In this document: positions 8,986-17,243 of the stretch, piece after piece | How the letters are laid out: the number at the start of each line of letters is the position of its first letter | Numbering within the stretch: position 1 is the stretch's first letter | From: JAPSGM01 sp963777045 | Lineage (GTDB): Bacteria > Chloroflexota > Limnocylindria > QHBO01 | Assembly: GCA_963777045.1 (NCBI GenBank) | Contig: CAVZPD010000029.1 | Location: forward strand, 1 to 64,000 | Length of the DNA stretch: 64,000 bases | Reading direction: 5' to 3' | The notes under the pieces: generated by a model | The model's database searches: none | Told to the model about the DNA's origin: nothing | The model's input: the letters and a program-made list of their open reading frames with translations, nothing else | Position numbers and translations under genes: made by a program

Positions 8986-9016
8986 TTTTCCACATACCGT
9001 GCCGAAGTTATCCACA
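8986..9016 (+). promoter_or_regulatory. Two tandem DnaA boxes upstream of ftsZ
   Basis: TTATCCACA (9008-9016) is a perfect consensus DnaA box. TTTTCCACA (8986-8994) differs at one position. Both point the same way and start 22 bases apart, about two helical turns. They lie in the 187-base gap between the divergent ftsZ and the membrane protein gene at 9079. Boxes of this kind can tie expression to DnaA-ATP levels; function here is inferred. Confidence 0.55.
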
Positions 9017-9066
9017 GTCCTTGACGCCGACGTGGAAAGGGGTGGCTGGCTGTCCACCGTCTCGGC

Positions 9067-9072
9067 TAGGCT
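9067..9072 (+). promoter_or_regulatory. Putative -10 element of a leaderless gene
   Basis: TAGGCT ends 6 bases before the GTG start at 9079. No convincing -35 is visible. This matches the TANNNT leaderless arrangement seen at several other genes in the window. Confidence 0.4.
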
Positions 9073-9078
9073 GAGACC

Positions 9079-9597
9079 GTGACGCTTCCGGAGCCCGATC
9101 CGCGAGCCGAGCTGCCCCGTCCGCTGGCGGGGGCGGTGACCTTCGTGGCGATCCCGCTCGGTGGCGTTCTGGCCGGCGCGGTCCTGGCCGTGGCGACGGC
9201 GCCGGGATCGGGAGCCGCGTTCACGATCGGCGCCATCGCGCTGCCCCTCGGCTACCTGCTGGCCATCGCCGCTTGGCGCGCCTTGCTCGGCGTCTGGCTG
9301 ACGGCGGTGATCGGGCGTTCGATGCTCCGCTCCGGCGGCAGCGAGGAGCGGTTCCGGGCAGAGACGATCCGGTCGTTCGGGGCGATCCGCCAGGCGGGGC
9401 TCGGTCGCCTGCCCTTCACCTGGGTCTTCGTGCCCGTCGGCCTGGCCGTCGGTTTCGCGGCCGGCCTGCTGCTGCTGGTGCTGACCGCCGGCAGCGCGGC
9501 ACTTGCCGCCTCGACGCTCCTCGTGGCGGCCACGGTCCAGGGCGTGCTCCTGCGTCGGCTGGCGCGAGCCGGGCGTCTCCCGCTTCCCGACGAGTAG
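9079..9597 (+). CDS. Hypothetical integral membrane protein
   Basis: Protein of 172 residues with about four hydrophobic helices (near 18-40, 46-72, 114-136 and 138-157). A short polar loop carries RSGGSEERFRAETIRSF between the second and third. No family or catalytic motif is recognised. It is divergent from ftsZ and convergent with the large kinase gene. The GTG start is supported by the -10-like hexamer immediately upstream rather than by a ribosome binding site. Confidence 0.65.
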   Translation: MTLPEPDPRAELPRPLAGAVTFVAIPLGGVLAGAVLAVATAPGSGAAFTIGAIALPLGYLLAIAAWRALLGVWLTAVIGRSMLRSGGSEERFRAETIRSFGAIRQAGLGRLPFTWVFVPVGLAVGFAAGLLLLVLTAGSAALAASTLLVAATVQGVLLRRLARAGRLPLPDE

Positions 9598-9666
9598 GGT
9601 CCGTGCCGAGCGCGACAGGTCGATCGGTACCAGCCGCTTCCACGGCCCCCGGCGGATAAGGTCGGC

Positions 9667-12600
9667 TCAGCCCGCGCGCCGGCGACGCGGCAGCAGCGGG
9701 ATCCGGACCGCGAACGTGGCCCCTTCACCGGGCGTGGATTCGAGCGCCAGGCTGCCGCCGTGCGCCTCCACGATCGAGCGGGCGATGGAGAGGCCCAGCC
9801 CCAGCCCGCCATCCTTCGATGCGCTGGCGTGCTGCGGCCGGAGCCCGGCCATGATCCGTTCCCGCTCCTCGGTCGAGATGCCCGGGCCGTGATCGCGGAC
9901 CGAGACGATGGCCGTATCGCCGTCGCGCTCGATGGTCACCTCGATCTCGTCCGTGCCGGGTGCGTGGCGGACGGCGTTGGAGAGCAGGTTGATGAAGACC
10001 TGCTCGAGGCGTTCCGCATCAGCGTTGGCGACCAGCTTGGCCCGCGTGCGAAGGTGGAGGGCGATCGGCCGGTCATCCGCCAGCGGCTGCATGATCATGA
10101 TGGCCGCCTCGAGGATCGGCCGCAGCTCGACCTCCTCCAATCGGTACGAGACGTGACCGGTGCGCAGCCGGTTCGCGTCGAACAGCTCGTCCACCAACCC
10201 GGCGAAGCGCTGGACCTGGGTCAGTGCTCGCTCGGCATACCGGTGCAGGCGGGCGTCCCGCCCGTCGCGCAGCTCTCGCTCGATGAGCTCCAGGTATGCC
10301 GAGACACCGGTCAGCGGCGTGCGCAGCTCGTGGCTCAGCATCGCGACGAACTCCTGTTGCAGCTGCTGCAGGCTGCGGTCGGTGACGTCCCTGATGACGA
10401 CGACGCCGCCAGCCACGCCGTTCTTCTCGATGGGACGGCTGCTCGCCTCGTACCAGCGCCGCCGTCCCTCGTCCGCCACGACGGCGAAGCGCATGACGAA
10501 CGCCTCGCCGCGCGCAGCGCGGCGCCACGGCTCCTGGTCGCGCGCGATTGGGCCACCCTGCTCGTCCTCCAGGGAGGGGCCGCCGCCAGCGAAGAGCGTA
10601 TCGAACGCGTCGTTGGTCAGTACGGTATCGGCATCCGCGTCGACGACCACGACGGCGTCACCCATGCCCGCCAGGATCGCGGAGAGGCGCGCACGTTCTG
10701 CTTCGCTCAGCTCGCGCTGCTGCTCGAGCGAGGTTGCCAGCCGATGCAGCTCGTCACTGCGAGCCTCCAGGTCATCGTTGGTCGTGTTCAGCTCTTCGAC
10801 GGTCGCCTGGAGCTCCTCGTTGAGCGTCTCCAGCTCCTCGTTGGTCGCCTGCATCTCCTCGTTGAGCGTCTCCACCTCCTCGGTCGCCGCCTGCACCTCC
10901 TCATTCGAAACGAGCAGCTCCTCGTTGTGAGTGCGCAGCTCAGAGTTCACCGTCACCAGCTCGGCATTCGCTTCCCGAAGCCGCGCGGCGGCCGCCGCCA
11001 TCTGCTCCACCTGCTCCGTCAGGCGCCGTGCGGAGGCGGTCTCGCGCTCGAGGGACGACTGCAGCCCCTGCAGCTCCTGCCGCTCGCGCGTCACGTCGCG
11101 GACGGTGATGGCCACCAGGTCGACGCTGCCATCCGTGCTCGCGGTGTGGCGGTAGCAGAGCGTCTCCAGGGTCATGCGCTCGCCGGAGGTGCTCTCGAGA
11201 ACGGCGATCTCCCAGGTGCTGACGGCCGGTTCGCCCCGGAACGCCGTATCCACGTCCCGCCGCAACTGGGTGCTGGGAATGCCGTGTACCTGGTGGATCA
11301 GATCCTGGCCGATCGCAGCGCCGTGGACGCCGAGCAGGTTCCTAGCCGCTGCGTTGATGCTGACGATGTCGTACTTGCGGTCGATCAGGACGACGCCGGT
11401 CGGCAGCCGCATCAGGACGGCGTCCGCGCGAGCGGCGAGAGTGCGCCCGATGCGCGCATCCTCGGCCGCGCCGGTCAGCGCGCCATGCGCACGTCGCTGC
11501 GGGGCGATGGGGCGGTCCGGCACGCGGGAAAGCATAGAGCCGTCGGCGCGGCCGCTCGCCAGTGCGACGCGGGAGCCTCGACGGCGATAGACCTTCGTCC
11601 GCGAGTGGACGAGGACGAAGTGCTCGCTCAGCGCCGATGTCGTCTCGGCCTTGCCCAGCACCAGGTAGCCACTGTCGCGCAGCGAGAAGGCAAAGAGCCG
11701 CAGTGTCCGCCGCTGCAGCTCCTGCGTGAAGTAGATGAGCACGTTGCGGCAGATGACCATGTCGATGCGCGGGAAGGGGGCACGCTCGGCGAGGTCGTGC
11801 TCCCCGAAGGCGATCAGTGATCGGATCGCATCATCGACCTCGAACTGTCCGCCGACATCGGTGAAGTACCGGTCGCGAAGGTCATCGGGCACCGACTCGA
11901 GCGCAGCATGCGGATAGATGCCGCGTCGGGCGAAGTCGACCGAGAGCGCGTCGACATCGGTGGCGAAGATGCGGAGCGCAGGGGGGTTCTCGCGATCGCG
12001 CAGCGCCTCGGCTGCCACGATGGCGAGCGAATACGCCTCCTCGCCCGTCGCGCAGCCCGCGGACCAGAGGCGAACCTCATCCCCGTGCTCGGCCGCTGCG
12101 CTGATCAGCTCTGGCACGATCCGCTCTCGCAGGTGCGTGTAGAGGTCAGGATCGCGGAAGAACTGGGTCACCTTGATCAGGAAGCTGTTGCTGAGCCGAG
12201 CCAGCTCCTCGCGGTCCCGTTCGACCAGGCGCATGTACTCGTTCAGCGACTGCGATCGCGTGGCAGCGAGGCGGCGCTGGAGCCTACGCAGGATCGTGGG
12301 CCGCTTGTACTGCGCGAAGTCGATCCCGGTCCGTTCGCGCACCCGCTCCAGGAAGACGTTCAGGGCCTGCTCGTCGTCGGCCCGTGCCGGCAGGTACTCG
12401 CCGCTGACGAGGTCGCGCAGCAGGTCGGGCAGGGCTTCGAGGTCGACCACGATGTCGACCGTGGTCGGCGAGAGCGAGAGGGGCATCCACGGATAGGTCG
12501 CGGTCTCAGGGTTCTGGATGACGACCGTCCCACCCGCACTCTTGACATACCGCGCTCCGGTGGCTCCGTCGGACCCGGCCCCGGTCAGGATGACCGCGAC

Positions 12601-13047
12601 GACTCCCTCGCCGTAGCTCTCCGCGGCCGAGCTCAGGGCCTGGTCGATGGAGGGGCTGGGACGGATCAGGGCACCGTCGGCCGTCGTCTCCACGGTGTGA
12701 TCGCGGATGAGGACCTGCCGGTCGGCCGGGATGACGTAGATGGTGCCGGGTACCAGGCGGGTGCGCCGCGCGACGCCCCGCACCTTCATCGCCGCGCGGC
12801 GCGCCAGGATCTCTGCCAGGTGGCTCTCGCGCCGCGGATCGAGATGCTGCACGAGCAGAATGGGGGCCGCGAAATCGGCCGGCAGCCGCTCCACGAGCGT
12901 GGAGAGGGCGTCGATTCCACCGGCAGACGAGCCGATCACCACCAGGTGCTCGGCGAGGGCCGCCGACGTTGGCTTCTTGCTCACGACATGGCCATCTGCA
13001 GGAAACTCTTCCGAGGAGGGACCGGGCAAAGCCGCTTGCGCTTCCAC
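9667..13047 (-). CDS. CheB-CheR-PAS-PAS hybrid sensor histidine kinase
   Basis: Multidomain protein of up to 1126 residues, predicted soluble. In order: a CheB methylesterase domain (about 35-220) with Ser in GSSAGGIDAL, His in VQHLDPR and Asp in GAGSDGATG; a CheR methyltransferase domain (about 235-490) with VTQFFRDP, WSAGCATGEEAYSLAI and ICRNVLIYF; PAS (about 555-665); a long coiled coil rich in NEELxxxNEE repeats (about 675-790); a second PAS (about 795-890). It ends with HisKA (His906 in MLSHELRTP) and HATPase (NLLSNAVRHAP, DHGPGIS, GGLGLGL). There is no receiver domain, so the likely partner is the nearby response regulator. No MCP, CheA or CheW is present, so this is probably a stress or light sensor rather than chemotaxis. 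GTG 13047 or an internal GTG near 12985 could be the start. Confidence 0.9.
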   Translation of the reverse strand: MEAQAALPGPSSEEFPADGHVVSKKPTSAALAEHLVVIGSSAGGIDALSTLVERLPADFAAPILLVQHLDPRRESHLAEILARRAAMKVRGVARRTRLVPGTIYVIPADRQVLIRDHTVETTADGALIRPSPSIDQALSSAAESYGEGVVAVILTGAGSDGATGARYVKSAGGTVVIQNPETATYPWMPLSLSPTTVDIVVDLEALPDLLRDLVSGEYLPARADDEQALNVFLERVRERTGIDFAQYKRPTILRRLQRRLAATRSQSLNEYMRLVERDREELARLSNSFLIKVTQFFRDPDLYTHLRERIVPELISAAAEHGDEVRLWSAGCATGEEAYSLAIVAAEALRDRENPPALRIFATDVDALSVDFARRGIYPHAALESVPDDLRDRYFTDVGGQFEVDDAIRSLIAFGEHDLAERAPFPRIDMVICRNVLIYFTQELQRRTLRLFAFSLRDSGYLVLGKAETTSALSEHFVLVHSRTKVYRRRGSRVALASGRADGSMLSRVPDRPIAPQRRAHGALTGAAEDARIGRTLAARADAVLMRLPTGVVLIDRKYDIVSINAAARNLLGVHGAAIGQDLIHQVHGIPSTQLRRDVDTAFRGEPAVSTWEIAVLESTSGERMTLETLCYRHTASTDGSVDLVAITVRDVTRERQELQGLQSSLERETASARRLTEQVEQMAAAAARLREANAELVTVNSELRTHNEELLVSNEEVQAATEEVETLNEEMQATNEELETLNEELQATVEELNTTNDDLEARSDELHRLATSLEQQRELSEAERARLSAILAGMGDAVVVVDADADTVLTNDAFDTLFAGGGPSLEDEQGGPIARDQEPWRRAARGEAFVMRFAVVADEGRRRWYEASSRPIEKNGVAGGVVVIRDVTDRSLQQLQQEFVAMLSHELRTPLTGVSAYLELIERELRDGRDARLHRYAERALTQVQRFAGLVDELFDANRLRTGHVSYRLEEVELRPILEAAIMIMQPLADDRPIALHLRTRAKLVANADAERLEQVFINLLSNAVRHAPGTDEIEVTIERDGDTAIVSVRDHGPGISTEERERIMAGLRPQHASASKDGGLGLGLSIARSIVEAHGGSLALESTPGEGATFAVRIPLLPRRRRAG

Positions 13048-13086
13048 GGCCTCGGGGCTGGATTCATTCTTGCACAGCCTCGATGC

Positions 13087-13809
13087 ATGGCATCTCGCGG
13101 GCAGGGGCCGGAGAGCGCCGGCTCACCGATCGTGGCCATCGGCGCATCCGCCGGAGGCATCGAGCCGCTGCTCCAGATCGTCGCCGACCTGCCACCCGAG
13201 TTCCCCGCGGCCCTTCTTGTGGTGGTGCACATGCCGTCGGCGCGGCGCAGCGTCCTGCCACGGATCCTCGCCAGCGCGGGCCGGCTCCCCGCATCGTTCG
13301 CCCGGGATGGTCAGCTGCTGCAGCGGGGGCGCATCTACGTGGCGCCGGCCGACCGCCACCTGCTGGTGAAGGATGGCAGGGCCTCCGTGTTGCGCGGATC
13401 CCGCGAGAACGGCAGCCGCCCCGCCATCGACCCGCTCTTCCGCAGCGCGGCGCTGAGCCACGACAGCCGCGCCATCGGCGTCGTCCTGTCGGGCAGCCTC
13501 GACGATGGGGCGCTCGGGCTGGCCGCGATCAAGGCGCGTGGCGGGGTGGCCATCGTGCAGGACCCGAACGAGGCCAAGTACCCGAGCATGCCACTCAGCG
13601 CGACGCGGTCGACGATTCCCGACTACTGCCTTCGCGCCGGCGAGATTGCATCGGTCCTGTCCAGGGAGGTGGCAAAAATGATCGAGCGCGGCGCGCACTA
13701 CGGCGGCGCCCTCTGGCAGGTGGGCAACCCGGGCACTGCCTACCGCGACGGCACGGCTTCCGCGAAGGACGCCGATGGGGTGGACGACGAGCGGGAGGAG
13801 ACCGGATGA
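13087..13809 (+). CDS. Stand-alone CheB-type methylesterase domain protein
   Basis: Protein of 240 residues made of a single CheB catalytic domain without the usual N-terminal receiver. The Ser-His-Asp triad is present: Ser in IGASAGGIEPLL, His in VVHMPSARRS and Asp in LSGSLDDGALGL. It is divergent from the CheB-CheR kinase (39 bases between starts), and its stop overlaps the response regulator start (ATGA). A C-terminal tail of about 40 residues is low complexity. It probably regulates, or acts on, the same unknown target as the kinase's CheB/CheR domains. Confidence 0.85.
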   Translation: MASRGQGPESAGSPIVAIGASAGGIEPLLQIVADLPPEFPAALLVVVHMPSARRSVLPRILASAGRLPASFARDGQLLQRGRIYVAPADRHLLVKDGRASVLRGSRENGSRPAIDPLFRSAALSHDSRAIGVVLSGSLDDGALGLAAIKARGGVAIVQDPNEAKYPSMPLSATRSTIPDYCLRAGEIASVLSREVAKMIERGAHYGGALWQVGNPGTAYRDGTASAKDADGVDDEREETG

Positions 13810-14261
13810 GCTCCGCGCCGCGCATCACCGTGGTCGACGATCGCCCCGAGACGCTCCAGCTGCTGCGGGACGTGCTCGAAGCCGATGGCTATCACGTCAC
13901 GGTCCTGCGGGGCGTCGATCCACGGCTCCGCGGCCTGCGCGAGTCACGCCCGGACCTCATGATCGTCGACCTCCTGCTCAGCAGCGACCAGCGCGGACTC
14001 TCGGGCTGGGACGTGATCCGGCTCGCCAGGTCCCATGCCGAGCTGCATCGGCTGCCGGCGCTCATCATCTCGGCCGACTACCCGATGCTGCGCACGATCC
14101 GCCAGGAGGCGGAGCGGATGGAGGCCGTGGGCATCCTCGCCAAGCCATTCGGCCTGGACGAGCTGCGGCGGACGATCTCAGCTCTGCTCGCGCCGCGGCG
14201 CGCCGACCCAGCGCCGGCCATTGCGGCACTGCCAGGAGACAGGGTAGATGCCGAGGGGTAA
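13806..14261 (+). CDS. Single-domain response regulator
   Basis: Receiver protein of 151 residues. The acidic pair is Asp11-Asp12, the phosphoacceptor is Asp55 in LMIVDLLL, the switch residue is Ser89 in LIISADYP, and the conserved lysine is Lys113 in LAKPFG. There is no DNA-binding output domain; a 30-residue Pro/Ala-rich tail follows. It is translationally coupled to the CheB gene and is the most likely phosphotransfer partner of the divergent kinase. Confidence 0.88.
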   Translation: MSSAPRITVVDDRPETLQLLRDVLEADGYHVTVLRGVDPRLRGLRESRPDLMIVDLLLSSDQRGLSGWDVIRLARSHAELHRLPALIISADYPMLRTIRQEAERMEAVGILAKPFGLDELRRTISALLAPRRADPAPAIAALPGDRVDAEG

Positions 14262-14697
14262 TCTGGAGGCGACTGCGAGCACCGGGGAGATGCATCCCAT
14301 GACCGGACGCGGCGAACGGGCCGACCCACGCGGAACAGATGAAGAGCTGCGCTACCTCATCCGGCAGCAGCGTCGCATCATCCTCGAGGCGAGGACGGTC
14401 AGCGTAACGCTGCAGTCCGCCCTTCGCCAGCTCGAGGGGGTGCATCCCGTGCTCTCGGTCGACGATCGGATCGTCCTGCGGCGCCAGTGGTGCGAGCGCG
14501 CCTCCTCCCTGCTGCTGGAGGTCCGCGCCCATTCGGCGCGCATCGCTGCGGTTACCGAGCAGGTGGCCACGCGCCTCGGGTCTCCCAGGCAGCGAGGCGA
14601 GATGCTTCGCCTGCGCGAGGCGATGCGGATAGCCGACGGGACGATCGCCGCCTCCGGCGAGGCGCTGGACGAGGCGCGCGAGCAGCTATCGGCCTGA
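14248..14697 (+). CDS. Hypothetical helical protein at the end of the CheB-RR operon
   Basis: Protein of up to 149 residues, predicted almost all helical from residue 30 on (ELRYLIRQQRRIILEAR..., long amphipathic stretches). The start at 14248 overlaps the response regulator by 14 bases; ATG 14299 is an alternative. It resembles no family I can name. Charge pattern and length suggest a helical bundle or dimerising partner, possibly a phosphotransfer or anti-sigma-like accessory, but no conserved His is obvious. It converges on ftsA with 14 bases between stops. Confidence 0.6.
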   Translation: MPRGNLEATASTGEMHPMTGRGERADPRGTDEELRYLIRQQRRIILEARTVSVTLQSALRQLEGVHPVLSVDDRIVLRRQWCERASSLLLEVRAHSARIAAVTEQVATRLGSPRQRGEMLRLREAMRIADGTIAASGEALDEAREQLSA

Positions 14698-14711
14698 GGC
14701 CGGCCCCAGCA

Positions 14712-15950
14712 TCAGCCCGGGAAGAGCCCCCTGATCCAGTCGACCACCCGACCGCCGGCACCCGACAGGGGCGAAGAGGTCGCGTAGCCGATCGGTTCCT
14801 CGCCGGCATGGCGCGCCCCCCACAGCAGCAGGCCGATTGGGGTGGCGAAGGCTGGATTCGAGAGCTGGTCCATCAACCCGCCCACGCCCTGCGGCGACCC
14901 GATCCGCACCGGCATCTGGAACGCCTCGCGGGCGAGCTCGGCGGCGCCGGAGATGCGGGCACCACCGCCGGTCAGCACGACCCCGGCGGGAAGCATGCCT
15001 GGGTGGCCTGAGCGCTTGACCTCCTCGGCGATCAGCGAGTAGATCTCGCTCATGCGCGCCTCGATGATCTCGCACAGCTTCCGGCGCTGGATGGTCTGGC
15101 CTCCCCCGTCCCCCAGCACGGCCACGTTGAGCAGCTCCTCCGGCTGGACCTCGCGCAGGTCGGCCGTCCCGTGCTTGATCTTGATCTCCTCGGCGAGGTT
15201 GAGGCTGGTGCGGAGGCCGATGGCCACGTCGTTGGTGACGTTGATGGCCCCCACCGGCAGCACGGCGGAATGGTAGGCAGCGCCGTCGGTGAAGATCGAG
15301 ATGTCGGTGGTGCCGCCACCGATGTCGGCGACGAGCACGCCGAGCTCCTTCTCCGTGTCGGTCAGCGTCGCCTCGGCCGCCGCCAGCGAGCCGTTGACGA
15401 GCTCGTCGATCTCCACGTTCGCGTTGGCGATGCACTTCGACAGGTTCTGGACCGATGTCGCGGCCCCGAACACGATGTGCGTCTCGACCTCGAGCCGTAC
15501 CGCGCTCATGCCGAGCGGGTCCTTGATCCCTTCCTGTCCGTCGACGATGTAGCCGCGCGGGATGACGTGCAGCATCTCCCGGTTGGAGGGTGTCTGGATC
15601 GCCTTGGCCGCTTCCATGGCGCGCGCCACGTCCTCGCGGCTCACCTCGCGCTTGTGGCCGGAGACCGCCACCACGCCGCGGCTGTTCTGGCTGCTGATGT
15701 GGCCGCCGCCGACACCGACGTACGCAGAGCTGATCTTGTAGCCGGATAGGCGCTCGGCCTTCTCCAGGCTGGCGGCGATGGAGTTCACCGTCTGATCGAT
15801 GTTGGCGACCATCCCCTTCTTCATCCCGACCGACGGCGCGATGCCATAGCCGATGATGTTCACGTCGCCGGTTCGCCCCACCTCGCCGATGAGGGTCGTC
15901 ACCTTGGTCGTGCCGGCATCGATGCCGACCAGCACCATCTCGCGGTCCAA
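14712..15950 (-). CDS. ftsA: Cell division protein FtsA
   Basis: Actin-like ATPase of 412 residues that anchors FtsZ to the membrane. Visible motifs: GIDAGTTKVTTLIGE (phosphate 1), VGVGGGHI and VSREDVARAMEAAK in the 1C domain, ADIGGGTTDISIF (phosphate 2), GVVLTGGGARISG (adenosine), and a C-terminal amphipathic helix VVDWIRGLFPG as membrane anchor. It is the last gene of the main dcw run; ftsZ, usually next, lies beyond the CheB island. Confidence 0.96.
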   Translation of the reverse strand: MDREMVLVGIDAGTTKVTTLIGEVGRTGDVNIIGYGIAPSVGMKKGMVANIDQTVNSIAASLEKAERLSGYKISSAYVGVGGGHISSQNSRGVVAVSGHKREVSREDVARAMEAAKAIQTPSNREMLHVIPRGYIVDGQEGIKDPLGMSAVRLEVETHIVFGAATSVQNLSKCIANANVEIDELVNGSLAAAEATLTDTEKELGVLVADIGGGTTDISIFTDGAAYHSAVLPVGAINVTNDVAIGLRTSLNLAEEIKIKHGTADLREVQPEELLNVAVLGDGGGQTIQRRKLCEIIEARMSEIYSLIAEEVKRSGHPGMLPAGVVLTGGGARISGAAELAREAFQMPVRIGSPQGVGGLMDQLSNPAFATPIGLLLWGARHAGEEPIGYATSSPLSGAGGRVVDWIRGLFPG

Positions 15951-16004
15951 GCTACCTCCGAAGGTCCCGCCGGACGCTCCGCGGCATCCGGCCCTGATCC
16001 GAGC

Positions 16005-16328
16005 CTACAGGAAGTGGCGCCGAATCAGCGCCACGTTTTGGAAGATGCGCAGCCCGAAGGCGAAGAGCGCCACCAGGTAGAGGTCGATCCCGAGCCGGTC
16101 GCCGACGAAGGTCAGGGCCACCGCCACCAGGGCGTTGGTCACGAAGCCGGACAGGAACACGCGGTTGTCGTAGTGAGCGTCCAGCTCGGCCCGAATGGCG
16201 CCCAGCACGGAGTCGAGGCCGGCCAGGATGCCAACCGCGGTGTAGCGGGCCAGGCCCGGGTCGACGGTCACGCCGAACGCCAGTCCCAGCAGGATGCCGA
16301 GCACCAGCCCGATGAGCGGAAGCAGCAC
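16005..16328 (-). CDS. sbp: Small basic protein family (Sbp, DUF1290) membrane protein
   Basis: Protein of 107 residues with three hydrophobic helices (about 2-25, 55-75 and 82-98) and the family pattern YTAVGILAGLDSVLGAIRAEL and FVTNALVAVALTFVGDRLGIDLYLVALFAFG. In Gram-positive bacteria and Chloroflexota this gene sits between ftsQ/divIB and ftsA, as here. Function is unknown. Confidence 0.85.
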   Translation of the reverse strand: MLLPLIGLVLGILLGLAFGVTVDPGLARYTAVGILAGLDSVLGAIRAELDAHYDNRVFLSGFVTNALVAVALTFVGDRLGIDLYLVALFAFGLRIFQNVALIRRHFL

Positions 16329-16382
16329 GATGGAGGATCCCGGCGCGCCCGATGCGGACCGGTCCCGGTGCCGTCATGAGCG

Positions 16383-17243
16383 CTATGGGGCCCAATATAC
16401 CTTCCCCGGGTTTCGAGCATCGACCCAGCTCACGTTGCGTTCGCGGTGCGCGCTGAAGAGGGTCCGAATGGCGGCGATCTGGGCGTCCAGCCGTGCACCC
16501 GCCGAGGCCGCCGTCTCGCCTGGCTTGAGCTGGTAGAAGCCGAGCGCCGCCTTCCAGTCGGGCGAGTGCGAGACGAGGATGAAACCGTACTCGTCGTCCA
16601 GCCGCAGCTGGAAGTGGCTGGTGGTAGAGCCGATGAGCTCCGGATCGATGCCGAGCAGCCGTCCTGCGGTCGCCAGCTCGCTGGCAGGCAGCCGGTCGCC
16701 GGGCGCGAGGCCGCGGCTGGCCGAGCGCTGGTCGTCGACCACCGCCAGCGCGGAGAGGTCCGCCGGCAGCTCGCCGTCACGGGCGAGCGAGGCGACGACC
16801 GACCCATCACCGGCCACGAGCAGTTGCGCCGAGCGCGTGAGCCAGGCGAAGGCAGGCGCCCGCTCGGTGATCCGCACCTCGAGCGTGTCGGGCAGCTGCG
16901 CGCTCACCTCGACGGCGGCGACCGCCGGCAGGGCGCGCAGCCGGCTCACCAGCCCCTCGCTGTCGAACAGGAGCAAGGGCGTGCCGCGGTAGGGATCGAG
17001 CAGGGCATCGAGCTCGTCGGCGGCGGTGAAGTTGGCACCCGCCGCCGCCACCCGACCGATGCGCAGCCATGGGCCATTGACGAGCACCACGGCCCCCGCC
17101 AGCAGGGCGACGAAGAGCGTCCCTGCCAGCAGTCGAGCGCCGGACGGGAGGCGTCGGCGCAACCGATCTCGAAGCGATCGACGCGACCGCCGGGCATGGC
17201 CCGCGGCAGGGCGGCGCCGCGACTTCGCAGCCGGCCGGCTCAT
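16383..17243 (-). CDS. ftsQ: Cell division protein FtsQ/DivIB
   Basis: Bitopic protein of 286 residues: an Arg-rich cytoplasmic N-terminus, one transmembrane helix (about 36-56), a POTRA domain (RIGRVAAAGANFTAADELDALL...), then the beta domain ending near WVDARNPGKVYW. It scaffolds the FtsQ-FtsB-FtsL complex at the septum. It overlaps ddl by 4 bases. Length and architecture are normal. Confidence 0.88.
   Translation of the reverse strand: MSRPAAKSRRRPAAGHARRSRRSLRDRLRRRLPSGARLLAGTLFVALLAGAVVLVNGPWLRIGRVAAAGANFTAADELDALLDPYRGTPLLLFDSEGLVSRLRALPAVAAVEVSAQLPDTLEVRITERAPAFAWLTRSAQLLVAGDGSVVASLARDGELPADLSALAVVDDQRSASRGLAPGDRLPASELATAGRLLGIDPELIGSTTSHFQLRLDDEYGFILVSHSPDWKAALGFYQLKPGETAASAGARLDAQIAAIRTLFSAHRERNVSWVDARNPGKVYWAP

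Noticed and set aside
10740..10930. Repetitive CTCCTCGTT DNA that looks like a short tandem repeat
   Set aside because: It is the coding sequence of the NEEL/NEE coiled coil in the kinase, so it reflects protein repeat, not a CRISPR or satellite.
9760..11820. Long plus-strand frame opposite the kinase gene (686 codons)
   Set aside because: The reverse strand encodes a clear CheB-CheR-kinase; the antisense frame is a Leu/Gln/Arg-rich mirror of its coiled coil.
9667..14697. Chemotaxis operon
   Set aside because: No MCP, CheA, CheW or flagellar genes occur nearby; the CheB/CheR domains are part of a PAS kinase system.
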